From the NCBI RefSeq assembly GCF_021021435.1, contig NZ_JAINWI010000023.1:1-53771 (forward strand): 53,771 nucleotides of DNA, given 5' to 3'. A program made the translations under genes and the position numbers. The DNA is from Seohaeicola saemankumensis. GTDB taxonomy: Bacteria; Pseudomonadota; Alphaproteobacteria; Rhodobacterales; Rhodobacteraceae. Shown piece by piece: positions 34,668-43,641 of this stretch (position 1 is its first letter; the number at the start of each line of letters is the position of its first letter). The notes under the pieces are model-generated. The model did not search any database. It was not told the DNA's origin and saw only the letters and a program-made list of their open reading frames with translations.

Positions 34668-35831
34668 ATGTTTACCCAAGTGAGAAAACAGATCACGGAC
34701 TCGGTGAAGGAGGCCAAGAAAAACGGCGCTCTGACGGCAGAGAAAACCCATGCCATCCTGCGGGATGCGGTTGCCGAGGCAGCAACAGACCTGAAGGGCG
34801 GTGCCACGCAAGCGCGCAAACTGTCAAACGAGGCCGTCTCCTCTGCAGTGAAGGCGCTTGAAGAGGCCGGTGGCGCAACCCGCGACACCGTGTCGGCTGC
34901 GGTTGCGGGAACGGTCGAAGGTGTCCGCCATGCCCCGGCCCAGCTCATTTCGGCCGCCGAAAAGGACGTTGCCGGAGCGAAAGAACGGATCGTGAATGAG
35001 GAAGAGAAGCTCGCCGCTAGCCTTCGCGAAAGCCTTGAAGGGGCCAAGGAGGCCGCGCAGGAGTTTACCGGCAACATCCGCGAGGAAATCACCGATGCGG
35101 TCGCCGATGCCAAGCTGGAGATGACCGAGCTTTTGGGCGTGACCCGCGATGCGGTCAGGGACGCGGTGAAGAAGGCCATCGAAAACGGCGAGAAGGTCGA
35201 TGAAAACGTGCGCAGGATCACCCGCGACGCGACGGCCAAGGCTTTGGGCGAGGCGAAGTTCACTGCCGAGCGCGCGCGCAATGTCTCCGAAGCCGTGTTG
35301 TCGGCCGCGGTCGAAGCCGCGGAAGAGACCGGCACGTATGTCTCCGAAACCGCGCAAGCCGCAGCCGAGGGTGTGCGCGAAGGGCTGGGTGTTGTGATCG
35401 AGCAAACCCGGGAAACCATTTCCAGGACCCGCAAGGATGCTGGTGAATATACGGCGAGTGAGCTGAAACAGGTGGCCAAGGACCTCGAATCGGTTGGCGA
35501 CCTGTTCGTCGAAGCCCTGCGTCGGGTTGCCGACCGGTCGGGCAAGGTTGCCCGGGCCATTCTTGACGAAGTTGCCGAGGATGCCCGCAAGGCCGGGTCA
35601 AGCCTGCGTGAGCTGGCCGCCAAGGCCGCAGGCGCAGCGGGTGAGCGACTGAAAGAGCTGGGCAGCGACACGCTGCATGCCGGTGAAAAGGCCGCCCATG
35701 TCGTTGCCGATGAGGCAAGCGAGTTGGGTGCGCGGATGGTAAGCATCGCTAAGGGCGCGGCTGTGGGTATGTGGGAAGGTGCGCGCAAGGCCTATTACCA
35801 TAATGACAACGACGAGAAGAAGGAGCGCTGA
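34668..35831 (+). CDS. Long amphipathic-helical protein, DUF6781-like
   Basis: The 387 residues lack a signal peptide and are nearly all Ala/Glu/Lys/Arg/Val heptad-like helix. Degenerate repeats recur, such as ITDAVADAKLEM, VRDAVKKAIEN, RITRDATAKALGEAKF and TISRTRKDAGEY. A short hydrophobic segment lies near the C-terminus (MVSIAKGAAVGMWEG). It resembles phasins, apolipoproteins and LEA-like proteins in composition and shares style with the product of 22484-23176. It is followed after 2 bp by a secreted coiled-coil protein. Function unknown. Confidence 0.6.
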   Translation: MFTQVRKQITDSVKEAKKNGALTAEKTHAILRDAVAEAATDLKGGATQARKLSNEAVSSAVKALEEAGGATRDTVSAAVAGTVEGVRHAPAQLISAAEKDVAGAKERIVNEEEKLAASLRESLEGAKEAAQEFTGNIREEITDAVADAKLEMTELLGVTRDAVRDAVKKAIENGEKVDENVRRITRDATAKALGEAKFTAERARNVSEAVLSAAVEAAEETGTYVSETAQAAAEGVREGLGVVIEQTRETISRTRKDAGEYTASELKQVAKDLESVGDLFVEALRRVADRSGKVARAILDEVAEDARKAGSSLRELAAKAAGAAGERLKELGSDTLHAGEKAAHVVADEASELGARMVSIAKGAAVGMWEGARKAYYHNDNDEKKER

Positions 35832-35833
35832 TC

Positions 35834-36604
35834 GTGAAAAGGACATTGATCGCAACAGCCATGGCCATCGGGCTTGTCGCAGCTTGCGCGCTCGCGCCGC
35901 TTTCACCCGTTTTCGCACAAACGACGGGCGCAGAGACCGATACCATTAAGGCGGACTGGCTGGGCAGGATAAACACGCGTATCGATCTGGCACAGGCCAG
36001 AGCCGCCCTGCTGCGCGCCAGGCTCGATCTTGAGGCTGAAGAAGCGTCCGAATGGGCAAGCGGTGCGCTCGCCGATGCGCAGGCCCGTATCATGAAAGCT
36101 CGTGAGACCGCGACTAAGAAGGTCGACCGACAGCTGCAATCACTTGCCGCCGATGTACAGGAGGTTAGAGCCACTCTGGCCGCCACGCCTGCCGTCGCGC
36201 GCGAGAGACTCGATGGTCTGATTTCCGAAACCGAGGCGCACCTGCAGGAAATGCGGCAGGCCACCCTTGAAACGGAAGAGGCACAGCGGTTGCAAAGGCG
36301 TTATGCGCAGATCGAAGCACAGGCCGCCTTGCTGCGGGCGCAGCTTGCCGAATTGTCGGATGAAACCGGTGAAACGGTCGCGGCTCACCTTGATGACGCA
36401 CTGGCATGGTATCGTAGCACTAGGGAAGGCGCGTCTGAAGAGTGGCAGTCCGGTCTGACGGAAATCACCGGGGCCATCGAAGCCGCACAGCGCAAGATCG
36501 CTGAAGACCGTGAACAGGCCGCTGCGGCGATTTCGGCCCTTGCGGAACGGGCCGCGGATATTGTGAAAGGATCGGAGGCGGGGGACACCAACAACGACAA
36601 CTGA
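35834..36604 (+). CDS. Exported coiled-coil protein of unknown function
   Basis: A Sec signal peptide (MKRTLIATAMAIGLVAACAL...FAQT, cleavage near residue 28) leads into about 225 residues of charged coiled coil with no globular domain seen (RTRIDLAQARAALLRARLDLEAEEASEWASG-type heptads). A Cys at 18 lacks a perfect lipobox, so a periplasmic protein is likelier than a lipoprotein. It is the second gene of a two-gene operon and ends before a strong hairpin. It may pair with the cytoplasmic helical protein across the envelope, but that is only a suggestion. Confidence 0.6.
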   Translation: MKRTLIATAMAIGLVAACALAPLSPVFAQTTGAETDTIKADWLGRINTRIDLAQARAALLRARLDLEAEEASEWASGALADAQARIMKARETATKKVDRQLQSLAADVQEVRATLAATPAVARERLDGLISETEAHLQEMRQATLETEEAQRLQRRYAQIEAQAALLRAQLAELSDETGETVAAHLDDALAWYRSTREGASEEWQSGLTEITGAIEAAQRKIAEDREQAAAAISALAERAADIVKGSEAGDTNNDN

Positions 36605-36623
36605 TCGCTCATCCGCAGTCTAT

Positions 36624-36654
36624 CCCCGGTGCAGGCACGAAACCTGCACCGGGG
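36624..36654 (+). terminator. Strong hairpin after the helical-protein operon
   Basis: CCCCGGTGCAGG (36624-36635) and CCTGCACCGGGG (36643-36654) form a perfect 12-bp stem with a 7-base loop, 20 bp after the stop at 36604. There is no T-run, so it may act as a transcript-stabilising hairpin or a Rho-assisted terminator. Confidence 0.65.
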
Positions 36655-36704
36655 GAGTGTCATGAACTCTGTAAATCTGGCTTGGGCCATGCGGTTTCAG
36701 ATGC

Positions 36705-36877
36705 TCAAGCGTCGAAGCGCTCGCCGAATAGTATGGCGAAGTGATTGCAGGCCGCGACTAACCCCGAACATTTCGGCCATACTTCTTGAATTTGCGGATG
36801 GCGACGTAAATCAGCTTGGTCGCCGCCTCGATCGCCGGGAAGGACCCCGTGTCTTGATGGGTTTCCAGGTCAGGGAT
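36705..36877 (-). pseudogene. IS256-family transposase, C-terminal remnant
   Basis: Minus-strand readings in three frames give KPIKTRG, then SFPAIEAATKLIYVAIRKFKKYG, then ACNHFAILFGERFDA with a stop at 36705. This is the conserved IS256 C-terminus, broken by two frameshifts. It is cut upstream by the IS427-type element at 36882. Confidence 0.75.
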
Positions 36878-36881
36878 CTAG

Positions 36882-37720
36882 AGTCAGGATTCACAACCAA
36901 TAAATGACGGTCGCGGCGAGGGCGCAGGCTGAGAGGAAGAGGATCGGGCAGCGGTCGTGACTGGTGGCGATGCGCCTCCGGTCCTTCAAGCCGGCGAACA
37001 TGTTCTCGATCCTGTGGTGCATGCGGTAGAAGTCGGTATCGTGCGAAATCGTGACCCTCAGCCTTGCGCGGGATGGGATGCGTGGGAAAAGACCCATTTT
37101 TATCAGCGCGTTGCGGAACCAGCCTGCGTCGTAACCGCGGTCTGCCAACAGCGCCCTGGCCTCCGGGATGGGTGACAGAAGCGCCCGCGCGCGAATGTAG
37201 TCCGAGGTCAGATCCTCCGATGGGGACATCTGGATAGGGCGGCCCTTCGCATCGGCTAGGATGTGCAGATTGGAGTTCAGCCCGCCCTTTGTGCGCCTGA
37301 TCAGCCGTCCGCGTCCCTTTTTGAACCGCCAGGGTGGATGTGGTTCGGTGCGCCTTCGCATGGGGCGCGTCGATCATGATGACCTTGGTCTCCTGCGTCT
37401 GCGCCGCCAGTTCAGTCAAGTTCTTGGCGAACACGCCCACCCGGTTCCACCGTTTCAAGCGGTTGTAGGGCGCCTTTGGCGCTCCACACACCTCCGGCGC
37501 ATCGGATCGGCGCGACCCATTGTTATTGATGAAGATAATGCCGCTCAGAACACACCTATCATCAATACGTGGCTTTCGATGGCTCTTTGGAAAATAGGGC
37601 CGAAACCACGCCACCTGCCCGTCGATTAGCCAAAAGAGATTGCTCATGCTGCTCCTAATTTGTTTGGGGGGTGTGATCACACCGCAGATCGGGCTGGAAC
37701 CAAATCAATGGGCCCTGAGC
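36882..37720 (-). mobile_element. IS5-family (IS427 group) insertion sequence
   Basis: An 839-bp element flanked by a direct CTAG at 36878-36881 and 37721-37724, the target duplication usual for this group. Imperfect terminal repeats are AGTCAGGATTCA at the left and GCTCAGGGCCCA read inward from the right. It carries one transposase in two frames. It inserted between the IS256 remnant and the DUF1612-like gene. Confidence 0.82.
36891..37647 (-). CDS. IS427-type transposase in two overlapping frames
   Basis: The first frame (from ATG 37647: MSNLFWLIDGQVAWFRPYF) covers the DUF4096-like start and the first Asp (VIMIDAPHAKAHRT). The second frame (to 36891) holds RRTKGGLNSNLHILAD, LLADRGYDAGWFR (second Asp) and the NMFAGLKDRRRIATSHDR C-terminal Glu region. 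The frame change lies at the run TTCAAAAAGGGA near 37320. IS427 elements commonly make the full transposase by ribosomal slippage at such a run; the shift read here is +1 (or -2), so a mutation is also possible. Confidence 0.75.
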
Positions 37721-37738
37721 CTAGTAAACTTGGGAAAC

Positions 37739-38737
37739 TTAATGGCATGCGCGCCACATCCTAAAGCGCCCATTCCCCGTAACTTCTTGTATCAGCCCAT
37801 GAGACTCCATCCACGCCAGATTGCGCTGAACGGCCGCTCGACTGGCGCCTGAAAGGCTTTGGGCCATGGGCGCCGATACAAGCGGCCATTCGGTGAAAAT
37901 GGCTCGCAAAACTGTCGGAGTTCGGCCTGACAGTTGCGACGTGACGTTTTCCGCCAGAGCAGCCCATGCCTCAACGCTGTCTAGGTGGCGCGCCGAGGCC
38001 AAAACGGCGCTGTTCATCCCATCCAGCCAGCGGGCCAACCGCTCCAATGGCAAGCCGGAGGCACGCAGCCCCCCTGCCCCGCCCATGGCCAGCGGTGCAA
38101 AAATGGCTCCGCGTCCGTCGCTGGCTGCGACTCTGGCTGCAGTGACCGCTGCCTCGATCCTGTCTCCTTGTTGGCCGAGGCCTGCGAAGCTCCAGAGGTG
38201 AAACCCCATGCAAGCCCGCGTGATCGGATGGAGCCGCTCCGCCGCCGCCATCACGTCCAGCCATCCGCCTACGCGATCCTCAAGCCGCTCGGCACTGTCC
38301 TCGATGTTCTCGGGGTCGCGGCGATCCAGGAAGGCCGCCAAGTCATCCTTCGGTCCGGGGCCGCCTGTCAGGCGCCGAACAGCCCATCCAATTCGTGCCA
38401 AGGAGTTTGGGTCATCCTGTGCGCCTGACAACCGCATCGATACCCAGAGTACCAGACGATCAGAGCTCACCCGATCCCCTGCGAACCAACTCAGGTCTGC
38501 CGCTTCGATCAGAGCCAGTCTGTGCCGCCAGCCTTCCGGACCGCGCAGCAACCGATCATCCAGCGCACCCAAGCGTCCAGCCACCTTTGCCAGAAGCGCA
38601 GCGTGAGTCCCCTCCGCCTTCGCCCAGTCATCGATGACGGACGTTTCAGGCGGTTCCGCCCACGGCCCGGGAGGCAGGTAATCCGGCTCTTCTTCGATCG
38701 GACCCGGAAGGAACCAGAGATCCTCTTCTTGTCGCAA
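37739..38737 (-). CDS. DUF1612-like protein with C-terminal winged helix
   Basis: About 332 residues. The N-terminal part starts DLWFLPGPIEEEPDYLPPGPW and contains GPEGWRHRLALIEAADLSWFAGDRV and RRLTGGPGPKDDLAAFLDRRDPEN. The C-terminus holds a DNA-binding helix-turn-helix (APMAQSLSGASRAAVQRNLAWMESHGLIQEVTGNGRFRMWRA, about 287-330). Compared with the fragment at 45893-46531 it lacks about 28 N-terminal residues. The only available start is TTG 38737, and the reading frame above meets a stop near 38765. It was probably 5'-truncated by the adjacent transposon unit. Function unknown; likely a regulator or recombination accessory. Confidence 0.72.
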   Translation of the reverse strand: MRQEEDLWFLPGPIEEEPDYLPPGPWAEPPETSVIDDWAKAEGTHAALLAKVAGRLGALDDRLLRGPEGWRHRLALIEAADLSWFAGDRVSSDRLVLWVSMRLSGAQDDPNSLARIGWAVRRLTGGPGPKDDLAAFLDRRDPENIEDSAERLEDRVGGWLDVMAAAERLHPITRACMGFHLWSFAGLGQQGDRIEAAVTAARVAASDGRGAIFAPLAMGGAGGLRASGLPLERLARWLDGMNSAVLASARHLDSVEAWAALAENVTSQLSGRTPTVLRAIFTEWPLVSAPMAQSLSGASRAAVQRNLAWMESHGLIQEVTGNGRFRMWRACH

Positions 38738-38898
38738 TTGCTTTGCCGTTTCATCAAAAAGTTCTTACAGGATTCCAGTAGGATGAAGCGTAATCCGACG
38801 CGATATTTTACGTTTCGATTTCAATTTTAAACTCGCGTTTCAACAAGCGAGAGACTGGGGCAGAAAATGGAGTTCAGCAACCGTGGTGCGGCGGGTTC
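38738..38898. repeat. Probable left end of tniABQ unit 2
   Basis: AT-rich region between DUF1612-like and tniA (unit 2). CGATTTCAATTTTAA (38816-38830) nearly repeats, in inverted orientation, CTACAATTGAAATCG at 45862-45876 by the right end. TTTACGTTTCG and CTCGCGTTTCAACAAG look like further copies. CGACGCG at about 38796 may be a degenerate form of the TGTCGCG end, but no clean TGT terminus is visible, so the exact boundary is unresolved. Confidence 0.45.
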
Positions 38899-39539
38899 GT
38901 GATGCTGCGCGAAAACGAAGCGTCTGACGAGGCTTGGGCGAAGGCAACGCGTATCGGACGAGAACTGGATCGAATTTTGGACGGGCAAGAGCCTATGCGC
39001 ACCGCAGTTGCTCGGGCCGCATCCGAATTGCGTCTCTCGACGCGCCAAGTCTACAACCACCTGCGCCGATACCGCACCGAGCGCCGGGTTTCTTCGCTGT
39101 TGCCAAAGACTGGTGGGGCCCGGCGCACAAGGATCAGCCCGGCTGTAGAGGAGATCATTGCGGCAACGCTTCGGGAGATGTGGCTTCAGCCCGAGCGACC
39201 GGACCTTGCGCCGATTGCCGATGAAATCCGCACCCGTTGTGTCATCGAGGGTCTTGATCCGCCCGCCTATGTCACCGTTTCCAAGCGTATCCCACGACTG
39301 TTCACGCCCGAGGAGATTGCCCGACGGCGACATTCAGGAGGGAAAAGCCTGCGGCGTCTGAAACCCCGCCCAGGCTATATTTGGGCCAAACACGCACTCG
39401 ATGTTGTCCAGATAGACCACACCCCCGCCGACATCCAGTTTGTGGAAGTCATCGATGGTCAAGGCATCTATGTCGGACGCCCCTATCTCACTATCGCTGC
39501 CGATGTGGCAACAAGCGCGATTATTGGCTTCTGCCTGAC
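38899..39539 (+). pseudogene. tniA: TniA/TnsB-like transposase, N-terminal part (unit 2)
   Basis: Residues 1-213 are intact: helix-turn-helix region (ASELRLSTRQVYNHLRRYRTE, about 45-65), RISPAVEEIIAATLREMW and the first Asp motif VVQIDHTPADIQF (about 170-180). At 39540 the IS21 terminus begins and the rest of tniA is absent on the other side. It supplies the N-terminal sequence missing from the unit 1 copy, so the two can be compared to define the full protein (about 540 residues). Confidence 0.88.
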
Positions 39540-39666
39540 TGTCAATGAGCGTTCAAAACTGACCCGGTTTCAGCATTTGAATTTGACCCACCCCTTGTGG
39601 CGCAAAGGCCCCAGGCGGGCCGCCCTCATATAGCGAGTCCGTCTGGGGCCTTTGCTTGCGCGACGT

Positions 39667-40398
39667 TTATGTTTTTCTGCGTCGCTTGCTCTGTGCGAAC
39701 CGGTATGACGTGTTGCCTGTCTCGATGATTGCGCAGTGATGGGTTACGCGATCCAGAAGCGCGGTTGTCATCTTGGCGTCACCGAAGACCGAGACCCATT
39801 CGCCGAACTCCAGGTTCGTCGTGATGATGACACTGGTCTTCTCATAGAGCTTGCTGATCAGATGGAACAGCAACGCGCCGCCGGACTTGGGGAACGGGAT
39901 GTAGCCCAGCTCGTCGATGATGACGCAGTCCAGGGCCGAGAGCTGCCGGATGATCTTCCCGGCATTGCCCTCGGCCTGTTCCTTGATCAGGGCGTTGATC
40001 AGGTCGACGGCGTTGAAGAAGCGCGCCTTCTTACCATTGTTGATCAGCGTGGTGCCCAGAGCGATGGCGATGTGGGTTTTGCCGGTGCCGGTTCCACCGA
40101 CCAGAATGAGGTTGTGCGCCTCTTCAGTGAACTGGCCCGTGCAGAACGGTTCGATCTGGGGCTGGGTGACCGCGGCCGCGGCGTAATCGAAGGTGGCGAA
40201 GTCCTTGTGGTGGGGGAACTTCGCAATCCTCATTTGATACTGGATGGAGCGCACCCGCCGCTCTACAGTCTCAGCGTCGATCAGTTGCTTTATCGCTGTG
40301 GTCAGACTTGGTGGCTTGCGCGCGGACAGCAAATCATGGGCGCAAGCTGCCATCCCGTGCAGCCTCAGGGCGGTCAGTTGGTCGATGAGGGCGTTCAT
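39667..40398 (-). CDS. istB: IS21 helper ATPase IstB
   Basis: The 243-residue AAA+ ATPase has Walker [12 protein letters not shown] (about 99-109), Walker [12 protein letters not shown] and the [15 protein letters not shown] sensor region. The start overlaps the istA stop (ATGA). IstB stimulates strand transfer and target choice by IstA. It appears complete. Confidence 0.93.
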   Translation of the reverse strand: MNALIDQLTALRLHGMAACAHDLLSARKPPSLTTAIKQLIDAETVERRVRSIQYQMRIAKFPHHKDFATFDYAAAAVTQPQIEPFCTGQFTEEAHNLILVGGTGTGKTHIAIALGTTLINNGKKARFFNAVDLINALIKEQAEGNAGKIIRQLSALDCVIIDELGYIPFPKSGGALLFHLISKLYEKTSVIITTNLEFGEWVSVFGDAKMTTALLDRVTHHCAIIETGNTSYRFAQSKRRRKT

Positions 40399-41894
40399 GC
40401 GGCAGCCTCCTCAGCCGAGCACAGCGCCTCATAGCGCTTGCAATCGGCCTCGGGCCGTAAGGTCAGCTGCGGATAGGTATAGGCGTCGCTGAGCGGCGTG
40501 ATGACCGGCTCCACCAACTGGTTAATCAGGTTGATGATGGCAGGCAGGCGCAGGGTGTTTTGTTCCACCGCCAGTTCGCAAGCCGTCTCGACCACCTCGA
40601 TCCCGTGATCCTCGGCCAGCAGAAGCAGATCGACGAACTCCCGATCCCCGCCTTTGCCGGCCATGTAGTGCTCCCTGATCCGATGCATGGCCCCAGGCAG
40701 TTGCCAGTCCACAAAGGGGGCGCCGTCGCGCAGGGCGCCGGGCTTGCGATCCAGCAGCGGCACGTAGTGCCAAGGTTCAAAATAGCTGACATTGCGGGTG
40801 AATCGACGCTTGTGCTCGGCGATGACATCCTGGCCCGACACCAGCACGATCCGGCCTGCATAGGCGCGCAGCGACACATGTTGCCCCGCGAACCGGGACG
40901 GCACGCTGTAGCGATTGCTGGCATATTGAACCAGGCAGGTGGAGCGAACACGAACGGTCTTTTCCACGTATCCGTCAAATGCTCGCCCCAGAGGGCGCAG
41001 TTCGGCGCGTTCGTCTTCGAACAGCTCTGCAATCGTGCGATCCGATTGCTCGGGATGGGGCCGGTTTGCCAGCTCCTCACAGCGCAGGCGCAGCCAATCG
41101 TTCAGCGCATCGAGATCATCAAAGGCAGGTTTGGGCACAAACAACCGGCCGCGCAAAAACTGGACTTGGTTCTCGACCTGTCCCTTCTCCCAGCCCGCAG
41201 CCGGGGTGCAGGCCACCGGCTCCATCACGTAATGGTTCATCAAGGCCAGGAACCGGGGATGGAATATCCGGTCCTTCGAGCGCGAGACGTAGGTCACCAT
41301 GGTCTTGGGGTTGTCGATGATCACCCGGCGTGGAACCCCGCCATAGAAAGACAGCGCCTTCGCAAAGGCATCCAGCACCATCTCCTGGGCTTCGCCGGGA
41401 TAGGCCACGACAAAGGGCTTGCGGCTGTGGCACAGGCGGAAATGGGCAACCTTCACCTTCTGCTCGATACCGCCCAGGACAACCCGTTCTTCGCTCCAGT
41501 CAAATTGCAGCGCATCGCCTGCCGCAAAATGCAGCGGGATAAAGGCCTCGCCCGAACCGGCACCGGCTCGCTTCAGATCGCGGACAAATCGCTGAACTGG
41601 CGAATAGGAACCGGTGTAGCCTTCCACCACGAGCTGCTCATAGAGCGTCTGGGCCGTCCGCCGCTCCCGGAGTGGTCGCTTCTGGTCCTGATCGAACAGC
41701 TCCTGAAGCCGAAGATCAAACCCGTTGCACAGTTTGTGCCGAACCGGCGGGGCCTGGCGCTGGTAGCTCGGCGGGCTCTCATCCTTCAGATACTTCTTGA
41801 TCGTGTTCCGCGATAATCCCGTCGCCCGCGCAACAGACCGGATGCTGCGTCCCTCAACCAATACCCATCGTCGGATCTTCGACACGCTTTCCAT
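40395..41894 (-). CDS. istA: IS21 transposase IstA
   Basis: The DDE transposase of 499 residues has an N-terminal helix-turn-helix ([26 protein letters not shown], about 14-40). Catalytic motifs are [23 protein letters not shown] and [19 protein letters not shown] 41894 fits the family start ([11 protein letters not shown]) better than the longer frame to 41981, which begins in the terminal repeats. All core residues are present, so the element could be active. Confidence 0.92.
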   Translation of the reverse strand: MESVSKIRRWVLVEGRSIRSVARATGLSRNTIKKYLKDESPPSYQRQAPPVRHKLCNGFDLRLQELFDQDQKRPLRERRTAQTLYEQLVVEGYTGSYSPVQRFVRDLKRAGAGSGEAFIPLHFAAGDALQFDWSEERVVLGGIEQKVKVAHFRLCHSRKPFVVAYPGEAQEMVLDAFAKALSFYGGVPRRVIIDNPKTMVTYVSRSKDRIFHPRFLALMNHYVMEPVACTPAAGWEKGQVENQVQFLRGRLFVPKPAFDDLDALNDWLRLRCEELANRPHPEQSDRTIAELFEDERAELRPLGRAFDGYVEKTVRVRSTCLVQYASNRYSVPSRFAGQHVSLRAYAGRIVLVSGQDVIAEHKRRFTRNVSYFEPWHYVPLLDRKPGALRDGAPFVDWQLPGAMHRIREHYMAGKGGDREFVDLLLLAEDHGIEVVETACELAVEQNTLRLPAIINLINQLVEPVITPLSDAYTYPQLTLRPEADCKRYEALCSAEEAAA

Positions 41895-42010
41895 CAGTAA
41901 CACCTGCTCTTTCCTCCGCACGTTTAGTGCGGATGTTAACGAAAACAGGTGGGTCAATTTTACTCGCTCATAACCCACCAAAGTGGGTCAATTTTGCACG
42001 CCGCTTCACA

Positions 42011-42996
42011 GCAATGAGGTGGGGCAAGGCTGGCCCGGCGCTGTTGCACCGGCACCCGGAGAGCTTCTGTCGAGCTGGCTGCATCGGCTGGCCATGGCCA
42101 ATGGAATTCCACCTCAATATTTTGGGCGGGTTCTGGATGTCGCAGGTGGGGATTGGTCTGCGAAGCTTGACCGAGATCTTCCCGGGCGAGTCCTTGATCT
42201 CCTGATCGCGCGAACCGGATTGCCCGTCGAGGATATTGATGGCCTGGCATTGATCAGCGACCCACTGGCCCGGTTGCGTGTGCGGCAGATCGCAAGAACA
42301 GGAGATGTCCGCACATCGACCGCTCGGGTCAATCGCCTGCAATATTGCCCGCCATGCCTGAAAGAGGATCGCGCACCGTTCTTCCGGCGCGGCTGGAGCC
42401 TGGCGACGCGCGTTTCCTGCTTTCGGCATGGATGCCGCTTGCGCGATCACTGCCCTGCCTGCGGCGGCGGCATTGCGCCTGCTCGACAAAACCGCCTTCT
42501 GCCGCAACATTTCTGCGTCTGGTGTGATGCTGATCTCCGAAAACCCACCTTGCCCGCCGAGTATGATGTGCAGCGTCTCGAGCGGCTCATCGACGATTTG
42601 CTTCGAATGCATGTTGCGGGACATGGCGGGCATGGAAAGACATCCCTGCCTGCCACGCTTGGAGCGGCTTGCTTCACGTTCAATGGCGAGCCTACGCCAA
42701 TTTCGCGCCTGCCGCACCGGGTCCGATACGCATTGTTCCGCCAATTGACCGATGGAATGACGCACTTCCAAGAACGTTCCGAGCATCCCGCAATTGATCT
42801 CTGGACCCGCATTGCACTGGCTGCGCCCAAGCATTCCGACTTGGTGGCGTCATTGAGTGCAGAGATCACGTCACGGATAACACCAAGGGCAAAGACGCGC
42901 TCCAGACATCCTGATTTGGCGGACTTACAACAGGTCATCGTTCGCCTTCATTCAAACCGCCGCACATCATTGGCAACGGCTATGCCTGCCAATTGA
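42011..42996 (+). CDS. tniQ: TniQ-family zinc-finger protein, N-terminally clipped (unit 2)
   Basis: It matches the unit 1 TniQ from APAPGELLSSWLHRLAMANG onward, with zinc clusters YCPPCL, VSCFRHGC, CPACGGG and CVWCDA. The first 20-25 codons of the unit 1 protein are missing at the IS21 junction. The open frame begins inside the IS end at 41983, so a chimeric start could still express it. It overlaps the 3' end of the convergent ScpB-like gene by 17 bp. Without tniB it is probably not functional in transposition. Confidence 0.82.
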
Positions 42997-43639
42997 TGAC
43001 CCCCGCATCCTCCATCTGCTCCCGATCGGGCAGGTCCTGCAGCGACTCCAGATCGAAAGCGACCAGGAACTGCTCCGTCGTCACATAGGTATAGGGTGCC
43101 CCGCGCCGCGGCGAGCGTGGCCCGCTGCCAATCAATCCACGCGCATGCAATCGTCCGATCAGATCCCGACTGATCTCTTTTCCAAAGAGGTCTTTCAGCC
43201 CGTCCCGTGTGATCGGCTGGTGGTAGGCGATGGCGGCCAGGACAGCGACATCGTACTCGCGCAGATCGAGGTCCTGTTCATCTATGTCAGCGGCGGTTCG
43301 GATCGCCGGGGCGTACGCGGGCCTCGTCCTCAGCATCCAACGGCCGGCGACCTCTGTCACTTCGAATGATCTGCCGTCAAGGTCAGCGGCCAAGTCCTCG
43401 ATCAGAAGCTCAACCGAAGCTCCCTGCCCTACCACCCGAGCCAGGTCCTCGCGCGGCACCGGCGATGCGCTGGCGAAGAGAACGGCTTCAATCCGCCGCA
43501 TCCATTCGCGCCAGCGCAATTCGGCTGGCAGATCGTTCAGCTCCCGATCGAGGTCGGTTTCGGCCTGATCCTTGGCCGTTTTTGGTGGTCGCATGTCCGA
43601 ACTTTGAGCCCGGTTCCCACTTTCGCTAGCCATGCTCAT
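42980..43639 (-). CDS. scpB: ScpB-like winged-helix protein (unit 2)
   Basis: 219 residues, the same layout as the protein at 10112-10768: a polar leader, LRWREWMRRIEAVLFASASPV, and the tandem winged helices with AAIAYHQPITRDGLKDLFGKE and GLIGSGPRSPRRGAPYTYVTTEQFL. It starts 2 bp after the DUF1403 stop, implying co-translation. ScpB dimers normally bind the kleisin ScpA under SMC. With neither present, DUF1403 is the obvious candidate partner (inference). Confidence 0.85.
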   Translation of the reverse strand: MSMASESGNRAQSSDMRPPKTAKDQAETDLDRELNDLPAELRWREWMRRIEAVLFASASPVPREDLARVVGQGASVELLIEDLAADLDGRSFEVTEVAGRWMLRTRPAYAPAIRTAADIDEQDLDLREYDVAVLAAIAYHQPITRDGLKDLFGKEISRDLIGRLHARGLIGSGPRSPRRGAPYTYVTTEQFLVAFDLESLQDLPDREQMEDAGVINWQA

Positions 43640-43641
43640 GC

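Larger units (their letters stand above)
39540..42010 (-). mobile_element. IS21-family insertion sequence
   Basis: The left end reads TGTCAATGAGCGTTCAAAAC and the right end, read inward, TGTGAAGCGGCGTGCAAAAT; both continue into TGACCC. Internal repeats of GGGTCAATTTT near the right end are typical multiple terminal sites of IS21. The 2471 bp carry istA and istB. No target duplication is found, and all of tniB plus the ends of tniA and tniQ are missing at the junction. Recombination between two IS21 copies, or an adjacent deletion, is implied. Confidence 0.88.

Noticed and set aside
34229-35788. 519-residue Ser/Ala-rich open frame antisense to the helical protein
   Set aside because: It mirrors the repeated Ala/Glu codons of the plus-strand protein; no start context and no domain.
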